Shown here: piece after piece, positions 51,571-59,675 of the stretch
Position numbering within the stretch: the first letter of the stretch is position 1
Layout: each line of letters starts with the position of its first letter
DNA from: M55B112 sp040903745
GTDB taxonomy: Bacteria > Bacteroidota > Bacteroidia > Bacteroidales > GCA-2748055
DNA length: 64,000 nt
Assembly (NCBI GenBank): GCA_040903745.1
Contig: JBBDUV010000047.1
Location: forward strand, 73,659 to 137,658
Direction: 5' to 3'
Program-made: the position numbers and the translations under genes
Notes under the pieces: model-generated
Database searches by the model: none
Seen by the model: the letters and a program-made list of their open reading frames with translations, nothing else
Told to the model about the DNA's origin: nothing

Positions 51571-51880
51571 CTGGCAGGTCTTCTGACTTATTCCTGTTTT
51601 CTGAGCCCTTCCCGTCACCGCCCTCCGTAGCTTAAGCGAAGGAGGGTCTAATTTTCACCGCAGCTAAGCTGTGGCGAAAAGTCCGCCGAAGCTAAAGCTA
51701 TGACGGAACAGTGCCCGCCTTCGCTAAAGCTACGGCGGACGGTGACAGTGGGATCATCTCAGAACCCAATTAGAAATCACAGCAGCGGGAACTGTTGCCG
51801 AATTTTCGTGGACAGCGAAACGTTGCTTTCAACGCAGGTGCGGTTCACGAATCACGGCATTCCCTCTTAGTCCTTTTTCC
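51571..51880 (-). promoter_or_regulatory. Cobalamin riboswitch with an expanded peripheral stem
   Basis: Read on the minus strand, the core elements occur in order: GGGAATGCCGTGA, ACGAAAATTCGGCAACAG, the B12-box region TTCCCGCTGCTGTGA, CCCACTGTCACCG, CGGTGACGGGAAGGGC and finally AAGTCAGAAGACCTGCC (plus-strand 51573-51589). It controls the downstream T9SS protein, btuB-like and btuG-like genes, shutting them off when adenosylcobalamin is plentiful. The stem that is normally about 10-20 bases long between CACTGTCACCG and CGGTGACGGGAAGG holds 119 extra bases made of four palindromes (51621-51739). About 300 bases separate it from the first start codon. Confidence 0.88.
51621..51739. repeat. Four palindromic repeats inside the riboswitch
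   Basis: Palindrome a is CCCTCC...GGAGGG (51621-51646), b is TTTTCACCGCAG...CTGTGGCGAAAA (51652-51680), c is TCCG...CGGA (51682-51707) and d is GCCCGCC...GGCGGAC (51713-51740). Each has a GCTAAAGCT-like centre (GCTTAAGC, GCTAAGCT, GCTAAAGCT, GCTAAAGCT). Related words occur at 25583-25626 and 25690-25712. They are flanked exactly by the closing stem GTCACCG (51614-51620) / CGGTGAC (51740-51746). Confidence 0.85.
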
Positions 51881-51927
51881 TATGCAGGTTTTTATGATGC
51901 ATGGGAAAATGGAAACCAATGATGAAC

Positions 51928-51935
51928 CAAAGGTA
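51928..51935 (-). promoter_or_regulatory. -7 promoter element of the B12 operon
   Basis: Minus-strand TACCTTTG is a full match to TAnnTTTG, located about 50 bp upstream of the first conserved riboswitch element. A 13-bp tandem repeat lies directly upstream where the -33 box should be. Confidence 0.45.
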
Positions 51936-51953
51936 AAAAAATATTTTGGAATA

Positions 51954-52005
51954 CGGATGGATATTACGGATGGATATTACGGATGGATATTACGGATGGA
52001 TATTT
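51954..52005. repeat. 13-bp tandem repeat (four copies) upstream of the B12 operon promoter
   Basis: CGGATGGATATTA is repeated four times with hardly a change, immediately upstream (in the operon's direction) of the -7 element at 51928-51935. It ends about 45 bp before the end of the monooxygenase gene. It could be a binding array or an unstable spacer affecting promoter strength. Confidence 0.85.
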
Positions 52006-52049
52006 ATAAATTGAAATGCATTTATGGGGCGCTTGTAAACTACTGTAAC

Positions 52050-52340
52050 CTATGGTTTAATCGCGTTATAACGTATTCCCTCCCTGGGTTGAGCCATCCA
52101 ATCGGCCACGGTTTCCCTCCATTCGAGGTAGTGGGGTGTATGCTTGTGGGCGGCTGCATATTCCTCAGACTCATAAGCCTCGTAGAGGGTAAATTCTGAA
52201 GGGTCATCGGCCTTTTGGAGCACGTCGAACCGCAGGTTGCCGTTCTCCTTAATGGATTCCTCATGGTTTTTAACAGTAGTGCGGATGAATTCTTCGATCT
52301 GTTCCGGTTTTACTTTTACATGGACAATGGTTGCAATCAT
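52050..52340 (-). CDS. Antibiotic biosynthesis monooxygenase (ABM/YgiN-like) family protein
   Basis: A 96-residue ferredoxin-like dimeric alpha+beta-barrel protein. The pattern is typical: MIATIVHVKVKPEQIEEFI..., NGNLRFDVLQKADDPSEFTLYEAYESEEYAAAHKHTPHYLEW. YgiN-like members act as quinol monooxygenases, others in stress response. The substrate is open. The gene is separate from the B12 operon, whose promoter lies downstream. Confidence 0.88.
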   Translation of the reverse strand: MIATIVHVKVKPEQIEEFIRTTVKNHEESIKENGNLRFDVLQKADDPSEFTLYEAYESEEYAAAHKHTPHYLEWRETVADWMAQPREGIRYNAIKP

Positions 52341-52534
52341 GATATTGAAATTTTTTTGGTTTCAGCTATCCAAAGATAATTGATAATTGTCGGCTTTGCC
52401 AATAGCGTATCAGCTTTTTTCGAGGGATTGGGGGGATACCCAGGTTTACGGCGGTATTTGTTGAATGGATGTTCTGCCGTCGATTTTATAAACAAATCTT
52501 CGTTTTATTTGCTATATTATAAAAGGAGCAGACG

Positions 52535-52846
52535 ATGAGAACAAGCATAATAAAATCAGTCCTTATTTTGATTGGGACATTTCTCTTTCAATTGCAGAAC
52601 CTGATAGCACAGGTACCTACCAACATTCCGGGTGGCAAACCAGAACCGGTGCCGTTTACACCAGTGAATATCCTGGTATTTATTATAATCCCGCTGGGAC
52701 TGCTCGTTTTTTATATCTGGTGGCTCCGGCAGAACCGAAAGAAAGCTGAAGAAGAGATAGCAAAAGCGAATGAGAAAGCTGAAGAAGAGAAAGCGAAAGC
52801 GAATGAGAAAGCTGAAGAAGAGAAAGCGAAAGAGAAAGAGAAATAG
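52535..52846 (+). CDS. Small membrane protein with charged coiled-coil repeats
   Basis: A 103-residue protein: signal peptide (VLILIGTFLFQLQNLIAQ), a short periplasmic Pro-rich part, a transmembrane helix (INILVFIIIPLGLLVFYIWWL-like, about 45-65), and a Lys/Glu/Ala tail built of KANEKAEEEKA repeats encoded by an about 33-bp DNA repeat. It resembles small Bacteroidota membrane proteins sometimes labelled adenylosuccinate synthetase by mistake. Function unknown. Confidence 0.65.
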   Translation: MRTSIIKSVLILIGTFLFQLQNLIAQVPTNIPGGKPEPVPFTPVNILVFIIIPLGLLVFYIWWLRQNRKKAEEEIAKANEKAEEEKAKANEKAEEEKAKEKEK

Positions 52847-52855
52847 TACCGGTTT

Positions 52856-53806
52856 CTACTCACTATCCCTGCTCATATGAAAAAGTGCATCGCCGCGATT
52901 GACGATGGAGGTGGTATTGGCGCAAATGATATGTCCGGGGTAGGGGGCAAGCACCCGTTTCTGGTATTCCCCATAGGGGTCCTTAATTGTGCCCAGGAGG
53001 GTCCTCTTTTCAACAAACCTTCCATTCACATCTTCCGGGAAGAAGAGCCCGGATGACGGTGCGCGGAGCCATTTTGTTTTGCGGATCACCGTGGGTGGTG
53101 TGCTTATCTCCGGATCGCCACCAAGCATGTTTAGGTGCCGCATCACATTAACTGCCCCTGCGGTTCCGTAGTTAATAACATCGGCATCCAGACTTTTGGT
53201 TTTACCCCCTTCAAAGAGCAGTGCCTTTTTACCCATTTTTGTCAGCATCTCCCTGATCGATTTGGGGATACCGGGCGAGTGTATCACAAACGGGGCCCCG
53301 AAAGCCATTGCCAGCTCTTGCATACCCGGCTTGTCGAGGTTGCAGCGTATCTGGGTGATGTTGTGCCGGTCGGAACTGCCGGTATGAAAATCGATGGCAT
53401 AGTCGATGATCGGTGCGATCTCTGTCCGGAAGTGGTAGGCAAACTGACTGGCCAGTGATCCGTCGGCCGAGCCCGGAAAAACACGGTTCAGATCCTTGCC
53501 GTCGGGCAGCTCCCTGGTCTGGTTCAGGAATCCGAATACATTAAACACAGGGATGCTGATGGTCGTTCCCTGCGCCGGCCTGTTCTTCTCACTGCTAATC
53601 AGCTCCCTGACAATCGCCACGCCGTTCGTCTCATCCCCGTGGATACCGGCGATCAGTAATAATACCGGACCATCTTCCTCCGCCCGCTCGATATTGATCG
53701 GAATCTGGATCCTGTTGCGGGTAAGAAGGCGGGCCACCTCCAGTTCAATCCGCACGCTCTCACCGGGCTGGATCTCCCTGCCGAGTATGCTTAGTGTCCT
53801 AGACAT
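52856..53806 (-). CDS. Succinylglutamate desuccinylase/aspartoacylase family protein
   Basis: A 316-residue M14-like zinc amidohydrolase. Zinc ligands are visible as AGIHGDETNG (His and Glu) and the second His in YAIDFHTGSSDRHNI; the later segment LLFEGGKTKSL contains the probable catalytic Glu. The family removes N-acyl groups from amino acids such as Asp and Glu. It overlaps the end of the rimK-like gene by 8 bp, so the two enzymes are coupled in translation. This suggests cleavage of a product or side-product of the ligase. Confidence 0.85.
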   Translation of the reverse strand: MSRTLSILGREIQPGESVRIELEVARLLTRNRIQIPINIERAEEDGPVLLLIAGIHGDETNGVAIVRELISSEKNRPAQGTTISIPVFNVFGFLNQTRELPDGKDLNRVFPGSADGSLASQFAYHFRTEIAPIIDYAIDFHTGSSDRHNITQIRCNLDKPGMQELAMAFGAPFVIHSPGIPKSIREMLTKMGKKALLFEGGKTKSLDADVINYGTAGAVNVMRHLNMLGGDPEISTPPTVIRKTKWLRAPSSGLFFPEDVNGRFVEKRTLLGTIKDPYGEYQKRVLAPYPGHIICANTTSIVNRGDALFHMSRDSE

Positions 53807-54671
53807 TGCGTTCTATGTAACTGATAATCTCCCTGGCGATATCCTTTCCTGTGGCCCCTTCGATCCCTTCGAGTCCGGGCGAGGAGTTTACCTCAATTAC
53901 CAGGGGACCGCTTTTCGCCTGCAGCATGTCGACGCCGGCGATACCAAGACCGAGCACACGGGCAGCCTTCAGTGCCGTGTTCCGCTCCTCCTCATTAAGT
54001 TCGATGAGCGAAGCTGTTCCGCCGCGGTGGAGGTTCGACCTGAACTCTCCTTTTTTACTCTGGCGCTTCATGGCACCAACTACGTTTCCCTCCACGACGA
54101 AGGCACGGATGTCGGCACCACCCGCCTCCGCAATGAACTCCTGGGCGATCACCCGGGCCTTCAGTCCGTTAAAAGCTTCAATAATGGATTTGGCGGCGTT
54201 GGGTGTTTCGGCAAGGACCACCCCGAGACCCTGTGTGCCTTCGAGGAGTTTGATGACCAGGGGAGCGCCGCCGACCGATTGTACGACCTGCTCCACATCC
54301 TTTGAGTAATTGGTAAAAACCGTTTTTGGAAGACCGACGCCGGCGCGGGCGAGGATCTGCATGCTTCGAAGTTTGTCGCGCGAACGGATCAGTGCCTGTG
54401 ATTCGACGGCTGTGAAGACCTTCATCATCTCGAACTGCCGTACCACGGCGGTACCGTAGAAGGTTACCGATGCCCCGATGCGGGGGATCACAGCATCGAC
54501 ATGTTCGAGGTACTGACCGTTGTAGTAAATCCTGGGCCGCTTCTTTTCAATCTCGATGTTGCATTTCAGGTGGTCGACCACCAACGCTTCATGCCCCTTA
54601 TGTTTTGCTGCCTCCACCAATCTGCGCGTGGAGTACAGTTCAGCATTGCGGGATAGTATAACAATTTTCAC
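53799..54671 (-). CDS. rimK: RimK family alpha-L-glutamate ligase
   Basis: A 290-residue ATP-grasp ligase. The N-terminal domain (KIVILSRNAELYSTRRLVEAA) and the ATP-grasp core (MQILARAGVGLPKTVF, VIKLLEGTQGLGVVLAE, AGGADIRAFVVEG, GVDMLQAKSGPLVIEVNSSPGLEGIE) match RimK, which adds glutamates to the C-terminus of ribosomal protein S6 or makes poly-alpha-glutamate. It precedes the aspartoacylase-like gene (8-bp overlap) and follows a RimB-like protease gene after a 295-bp gap. Confidence 0.9.
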   Translation of the reverse strand: MKIVILSRNAELYSTRRLVEAAKHKGHEALVVDHLKCNIEIEKKRPRIYYNGQYLEHVDAVIPRIGASVTFYGTAVVRQFEMMKVFTAVESQALIRSRDKLRSMQILARAGVGLPKTVFTNYSKDVEQVVQSVGGAPLVIKLLEGTQGLGVVLAETPNAAKSIIEAFNGLKARVIAQEFIAEAGGADIRAFVVEGNVVGAMKRQSKKGEFRSNLHRGGTASLIELNEEERNTALKAARVLGLGIAGVDMLQAKSGPLVIEVNSSPGLEGIEGATGKDIAREIISYIERNV

Positions 54672-54966
54672 GAAATAAAATCTTTAACTGTTTGTAAATA
54701 AATAAAATATAGTTGGAATTTGCAAATCCGGGCCACCAGCTGCTTATGTTCGGTTTTTAGTAACTGATGAAGGGTAACCGAAAATGAATTTCCGGTGCTA
54801 AAATAGGTTGAATAGTTCAGAATATTAACCATTGCGATAAAAAATGTTCGAACAGTAAGGAATGTGGTGTATTTAATTGATATTTAGATATATATTATTT
54901 ATAATACAGGTATTTATACAGTAGCCATTATCAGACTCACTTGTAAACCTGTCCCGCAATTCGGGA
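54672..54966. other. 295-bp AT-rich gap between the rimK and RimB-like genes
   Basis: Nothing was identified here: no open frame of interest, no hairpin with T-tract and no clear promoter box. It may hold the promoter of rimK. Confidence 0.4.
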
Positions 54967-55422
54967 TCATTCTCCTTTGTTCTTTTTTTTCTGTTTGAAG
55001 GAGAGGTTAATTTTTGTTGTGTCGACAATGAAGTGGCGGTTGAGCAGCTTTCTGCCGAGGAGGACCGGGTATTTCATTTCGCCGCGCTCGCTGAGGGTGA
55101 AATGGGCGGGAATTTTTTCGCCGAAAAGGAGGATGGGGGTTTCGATGACGTATCTTTTCTCGGAGACACCAAAGGAGTTTTTTACCCGTTTCTGCTTGTA
55201 TTTGGAATAGACGAACTCCTTGTTGTTGTATTCGGGGTGCGATTTGTCGAGCAGCTTGAAATGGATCCTCCGGTCGTCGCCACTGCCCTGTTCCCCGATC
55301 TGTTCACAATGGATGGACGAAGTGTAGGCCCCGGTGTCGATCTTTACATCAATATTACTTAGATCGAGTTCCGGGAAATCGGCTTTATCGCGCCGACCAA
55401 TGATCTTTTTTTCTGGTTTCAT
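54967..55422 (-). CDS. RimB-like ATP-dependent zinc protease (retropepsin-like fold)
   Basis: A 151-residue protein from the ATG at 55422 (KPEKKIIGRRDKADFPEL); an earlier upstream start at 55455 is less likely. VKIDTGAYTSSIHC contains the catalytic Asp (D29) of the retropepsin-like family, and GEMKYPVLLGRKLLNRHFIVD is the second hallmark. In Pseudomonas the related RimB works with RimK on ribosomal protein S6. The gene is upstream of rimK in the same direction. Confidence 0.83.
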   Translation of the reverse strand: MKPEKKIIGRRDKADFPELDLSNIDVKIDTGAYTSSIHCEQIGEQGSGDDRRIHFKLLDKSHPEYNNKEFVYSKYKQKRVKNSFGVSEKRYVIETPILLFGEKIPAHFTLSERGEMKYPVLLGRKLLNRHFIVDTTKINLSFKQKKKNKGE

Positions 55423-55543
55423 CAGCTGCAAAGATAATGTAATGCACCGAGCCATAACAACATTATTGACACACAGGCATAAAAATATTTCATCTTTGGC
55501 ATGAGGTTTTTTTAATACAATGTCATTACGAGCTCTCTCATAT

Positions 55544-56707
55544 CTATAGAGAGGGCAAATAGTTTAATAAAAAAGTATCCAATGAACAGACCCTTACGTT
55601 TTCATTGATCTGGAAGTCGTCTGAAGATGGTGTGATAATATAATTTATAGGTGATTTCAGGTCGTTGAAGGCCTGATAATTACCTTTTGTAATTTGTGGC
55701 GAATTAGAATATTTTGTTTCTGCAGTGGCCAAAACGGTTATTCCCCTGGTAAATACCATGTCAACTTCAGTTCCCTGGTGGGTACGATAGAAATAGAGGT
55801 CAACCCCGTCCGGTTTGATTGCCGAAACCTGGTTCAACACGAATGTTTCCCATGAGCTTCCAATTGCAGGATTGCCGGAAAGGGCAGCAAAATCTGGTAC
55901 TCCCAGTAAATGGTGCAAAATACCGGTATCGGTTAGATATACTTTTGGTGTTTTGACCAATCGTTTTGAAATATTCCAGTGAAATGGCTGCAGGCTTTTT
56001 AGCAGAAACGCATCTTCGAGGAAATCTATATAGCGTTTTACTGTTGGGGTCGTCACTCCCAACGAGTTCCCTATTGCTGTTGCATTAAGTAATTGTCCGT
56101 TCAGGTGGGCCATCATGGTCCATAAACTACGTATTACATTTGGAGAGGCATTTAATCCCAGCTGCAACAGATCACGATTAAGATAGGTGCTGATAAAATT
56201 ACTCATCCACCTGTGAGAAAGATTAAGCTGTTCAGTGAGCAACATATTTGGGAATCCACCTTTAATCCACAAATCGTTTTGCGAAAATCTTTCGTGTATT
56301 TCAGTCATATCGAACGGATGTAACTGGTGATAAGCAATGCGACCCGCCAGTGATTCTGAGGAGTCGCGGATCAATTCCGGTGAAGCTGAGCCTAATAATA
56401 AAAATCTGGCTGGTTCACGCTGTTGGTCAACCAATCCCCTGATAAGTGGGTAAAGTTCTTTTTTGTTTTGCACTTCATCGATTACAACGAGATGGTCGGC
56501 ATGTTGAGAAAGAAACAGTTCGGCATTTTTTAGCTTGAATAGATCAGATTGCATCTCCAAATCAAGATAGATTGTAGGTTTTACCGCTTGAGACATTAAT
56601 TGTTTGGCCAGTGTGGTCTTTCCTACCTGTCTTGGTCCAATAATCGAAACCACCGGAAAATGGTTTAACGAGTCATTCAGATCGGATAATATTCTTCTGT
56701 CGATCAT
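55544..56707 (-). CDS. AAA-family ATPase with DUF4143 domain
   Basis: A 387-residue protein: AAA_14-type ATPase domain with Walker A IIGPRQVGKTTLAK (residues about 22-35) and Walker B HLVVIDEVQN, followed by a DUF4143 domain (about 210-370) that contains a winged-helix part (NATAIGNSLGVTTPTVKRYIDFLEDAFLL) and a PD-(D/E)XK-like core (GTEVDMVFTRGITVLATAETK). The family is widespread and its function is unclear; toxin-antitoxin or DNA-related roles have been proposed. Repeated TTTCATGGT words lie before the start. Confidence 0.87.
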   Translation of the reverse strand: MIDRRILSDLNDSLNHFPVVSIIGPRQVGKTTLAKQLMSQAVKPTIYLDLEMQSDLFKLKNAELFLSQHADHLVVIDEVQNKKELYPLIRGLVDQQREPARFLLLGSASPELIRDSSESLAGRIAYHQLHPFDMTEIHERFSQNDLWIKGGFPNMLLTEQLNLSHRWMSNFISTYLNRDLLQLGLNASPNVIRSLWTMMAHLNGQLLNATAIGNSLGVTTPTVKRYIDFLEDAFLLKSLQPFHWNISKRLVKTPKVYLTDTGILHHLLGVPDFAALSGNPAIGSSWETFVLNQVSAIKPDGVDLYFYRTHQGTEVDMVFTRGITVLATAETKYSNSPQITKGNYQAFNDLKSPINYIITPSSDDFQINENVRVCSLDTFLLNYLPSL

Positions 56708-56743
56708 ATCAATACAGCTTCAATGAAAAGCATCTATTTTAAA

Positions 56744-56807
56744 TATTCATGGTAAATATATGAAAAAAACCATGAAATAATAAAAAATGATTTTAATATT
56801 TCATGGT
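56744..56807. promoter_or_regulatory. Possible operator of the DUF4143 ATPase gene
   Basis: ACCATGAAATA (56769-56779) and TATTTCATGGT (56797-56807) are perfect 11-bp inverted copies, and a third copy, TATTCATGGTAAATA, lies at about 56746-56760 in direct orientation with the last one. All are within 100 bp upstream of the ATPase start. The ATPase has its own winged-helix segment and might bind here. Confidence 0.45.
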
Positions 56808-56894
56808 AAATAGATAGTTCAATCTCGGTTTGTCGCATCTGTTCCTGACAAAATTTTATATGTACAGGAATATTAAATACGATCAAGATACCGG

Positions 56895-58178
56895 CTATAG
56901 TTTATCGGCATTGGTCATCAGATAGGCTTCCGCTTCGACGCTCCATAGTCCTTTGTGGTTGTTGCAGATCTCGTTCAGTTTGGCATATACCGGGTTGGTT
57001 TTGCCCAGCTCGCCGAACTCTGAGAACGGAGTGAGCGGCATCTCAATGTGGTTGTAGATCAGCTTCTTTCCACCAGGAATTTCCGGAAGCCTTAGCGTAG
57101 TATCGATCACGGCATTGATCCCCCCGATATGGGTTACCAGTCCGGCCGGATCGAGTCCCTCGTTAAAATACTCCAATGCTTCCTGCATGTCATCGTTGTT
57201 CCCTCCCGAAGTGCCAACGATATGGGTGAACTGGTAGTGCACCCTGTAGAAATTCATTTTGGCCGAAAACTCCGGATCCGCCGGTCCTGCGAAAAAGTTC
57301 AGGCAACCGTCCTGTCCCAGGATATTATCCGCCTGTTCGATCAGCGCCGGTACCGGTGCAAATACAAACACATCGTCGTACCCCTTGTCACCAGTAAGCT
57401 TCATCAGCTCCGCCTCCGGATCTTCGCAATCTTTCGTGTTCATATACACCAGCTGAATATTGTTTTTTGCAGCCTGATCAATGGTATAAAGCTTTGCAGC
57501 ACGGTCGAGCCGCTCCTGGTCGATATCCGTCACCACCAGCAGTCCGGGTTGCCGGTCTTTTCGGTTGATCGCGAAATTGATGGCCGCGAGTCCCATGGGA
57601 CCGACACCGGCCAGGATCGCCATGTTACCGCCCTGCACGATCTCCATCTTGTGGATATAGGATCCCTGTTTGGTATGGTAGTTGGCATGCATGGCACCGA
57701 TGACACATGAGAGCGGTTCGGCGAGTGAGGCGGGGTAGTATCCTTCGCCATTGTAGGGCAGCAGGCAGTCCTGCTCCATTACTTCGGATGGGATGATTAC
57801 ATAGGTGGCATCGCCTCCGATGAATTTATAGGAGTATCCCGGGGCGCTCAGTATTCCGACCGGCCCGTCCTCGTAGTTCAGCGCTGGCTGAATAGAGAAT
57901 TTATCGCCCGGCTTGAATTGTCCCGTCCATTTGGCACCCACCTCCACCAGCTCGCCGGCGAATTCATGACCGATCATGATCGGCTCTTCGGCCACATTGT
58001 CGGGAATACGCTTGTGGGCCGGTCCCTGTGTGGCGGCTTTGTAGGATGACATGCAGATGGAGTCGCACACCACCTTTGCCAGGATCTCATTCTCTTTGAT
58101 TTGCGGAAGTTCAAACTCTTCGAGTCGGAGGTCTTCAGCTCCATATAAACGTACTGCTTTTGTAATCACATTTTTCAA
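56895..58178 (-). CDS. Zinc-type alcohol/sugar dehydrogenase (sorbose-1-phosphate reductase-like)
   Basis: A 427-residue medium-chain dehydrogenase. The catalytic metal site appears as VCDSICMSSYKAA and IGHEFAGELVEVG, and the Rossmann segment as MAILAGVGPMGLAAINFA. The four-Cys structural zinc loop is absent. Length and the long insertions match the L-sorbose-1-phosphate reductase-like group. It follows the damaged E1 gene in the same direction (97-bp gap), so it may belong to the same operon under the GntR regulator at 61574. Substrate unknown. Confidence 0.82.
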   Translation of the reverse strand: MKNVITKAVRLYGAEDLRLEEFELPQIKENEILAKVVCDSICMSSYKAATQGPAHKRIPDNVAEEPIMIGHEFAGELVEVGAKWTGQFKPGDKFSIQPALNYEDGPVGILSAPGYSYKFIGGDATYVIIPSEVMEQDCLLPYNGEGYYPASLAEPLSCVIGAMHANYHTKQGSYIHKMEIVQGGNMAILAGVGPMGLAAINFAINRKDRQPGLLVVTDIDQERLDRAAKLYTIDQAAKNNIQLVYMNTKDCEDPEAELMKLTGDKGYDDVFVFAPVPALIEQADNILGQDGCLNFFAGPADPEFSAKMNFYRVHYQFTHIVGTSGGNNDDMQEALEYFNEGLDPAGLVTHIGGINAVIDTTLRLPEIPGGKKLIYNHIEMPLTPFSEFGELGKTNPVYAKLNEICNNHKGLWSVEAEAYLMTNADKL

Positions 58179-58274
58179 TTTCTGGTGCGCTTATTTAATC
58201 TTCATCAGCTGCGTTACGCTTGATTTCAAAACAGTCATTTACCTTTAGTAAACTCCTGTTTTTCAGTCTAAACC

Positions 58275-59649
58275 CTACACCCCAAATTTAGCCCGTCGCA
58301 TCTTCTCTTCTCTACTAACATTATTGGTCACCGTATGGTTCTCCAGCGGGAGAATCTTTTCATGGATCGCGTCGATGATCCATGACGACTGCGGGAAGAA
58401 GTAGTCCTCCAACTCGTAGGCGGGGGTGATCCAGTTCCTCGATCCGACCACCACCGGCGGTGCATCGAGGTCGTCGAACGCCAGTTCGGCGATGTTCTGT
58501 GCGATATCCTTCAGGTAGGAGCCCCTTTCCGAGGCGTCGCTTACCAGCAGAATCCGGCCGCTCTTTTTTAGCGATCTGCTGTACGCGTGGGTTCTCCTCC
58601 ATCGGGTGGTTCACCTCCGGTTCGCGGTCATCCATGCGGTCGACCGACTCATTGGAGAACATCATCTCACCGATCAGTTCGGGGTATTTGATCATGTCCA
58701 TCCGAGGGGAGATGTTGTCGTCGATGGACAGCTTCATCGTGCTGGTTACGAGCGATTTGATCTCCGCCTGTATCTTTTGCAGCTTGTTTTCCGTGGCGAT
58801 GCCGTTTTTCGTGAGCTCTGCACCGAAGCTGATGATCGAGTCCTGGTTCTGCCACGCCTCAACCTCCTCTTTCGAGCGGTAGGAGGAGGCGTCGGAGGGT
58901 GAGTGACCACTGAACCGGTATGTGAGCACATCGAGCAGTACCGGACCCTTTTTCTCTTTCAGGATCTCCATTTTGCGCCGGTAAGCGTCGATCACCGCGA
59001 GCGGGTTGTATCCGTCGACCCGTTCCGCGTGCATGTTTTCCCTGTTCACACCGGCAGCGACGCGGGCAGCGATATCGTAACCCATCGTTTCGCCGGCTGT
59101 CTGTCCGCCCATGCCGTACATATTGTTCATGATGTTGAAGATCTCGGCGAGGGTGCCGTAGAGGAGGAATTTGATGGCCAGCGATTTTGTATTGCCTTTG
59201 TGGCCCTTTTCGACGATCGACAGGATGCGGCCGTCGAAGAATGTTTTCATGGTGTGCATCAGCGCTTTATCATCCATCGAGTGTATGGCTGAAAGCCCTT
59301 TGGCGAGGATCTCGCCATGCGAGCGGTGGGAGCCGAAGATGTAGTCCTGCTCGTTGAGGAGGTATGCCATTCCGACGGCGGCGGCTTTCTGACCGATGGA
59401 GAGGTGTGCGGGGCCGGGATGGTTGTAGGACAGACCGTTGTACTCGCCGGTGGTTTTGATGAGATTGAACATCGTCTCGAATTCGCGGATCACCGCCATA
59501 TCGTGGTAGATGCGCACGAAGTCGGTCTTGTTGAAGTTTTTCGACTCCTCCTTGATTGATTTTTTGTATTGGTTGACGGGGATCGGCGGGATCTTCAGCA
59601 TGGAGGCTTTTCTGAGATCTTTCGGGTTGATAAACTGTGCTTTAGGCAT
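58275..59649 (-). pseudogene. 2-oxoacid dehydrogenase E1 alpha-beta fusion gene, broken by two deletions
   Basis: The start (MPKAQFINPKDLRKA) and E1-alpha segments (SYNHPGPAHLSIGQKAAA, GSHRSHGEILAKG) are intact. At about 59130-59142 the text jumps from LLYGTLAEIF to NIMNNMYGMGGQTAGETMGY, losing some 90 residues including the GDG...N thiamine-diphosphate motif. At about 58564-58572, after NPRVQQIAKK, a second deletion removes most of the E1-beta part and shifts the frame; the old frame stops at 58360. In the other frame the E1-beta C-terminus is still readable (LLVSDASERGSYLKDIA, VVGSRNWITPAYELEDYFFP) to the stop at 58275. The enzyme would be non-functional. An assembly error is the main alternative. 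Confidence 0.82.
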
Positions 59650-59675
59650 AATTGGAATATTTAATTTTGTTTGTT

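Noticed and set aside
55231..55479. Start of the RimB-like gene upstream at 55455
   Set aside because: The conserved family start KPEKKIIGRRDKADFP follows the ATG at 55422, and the extra 11 residues look like untranslated leader.
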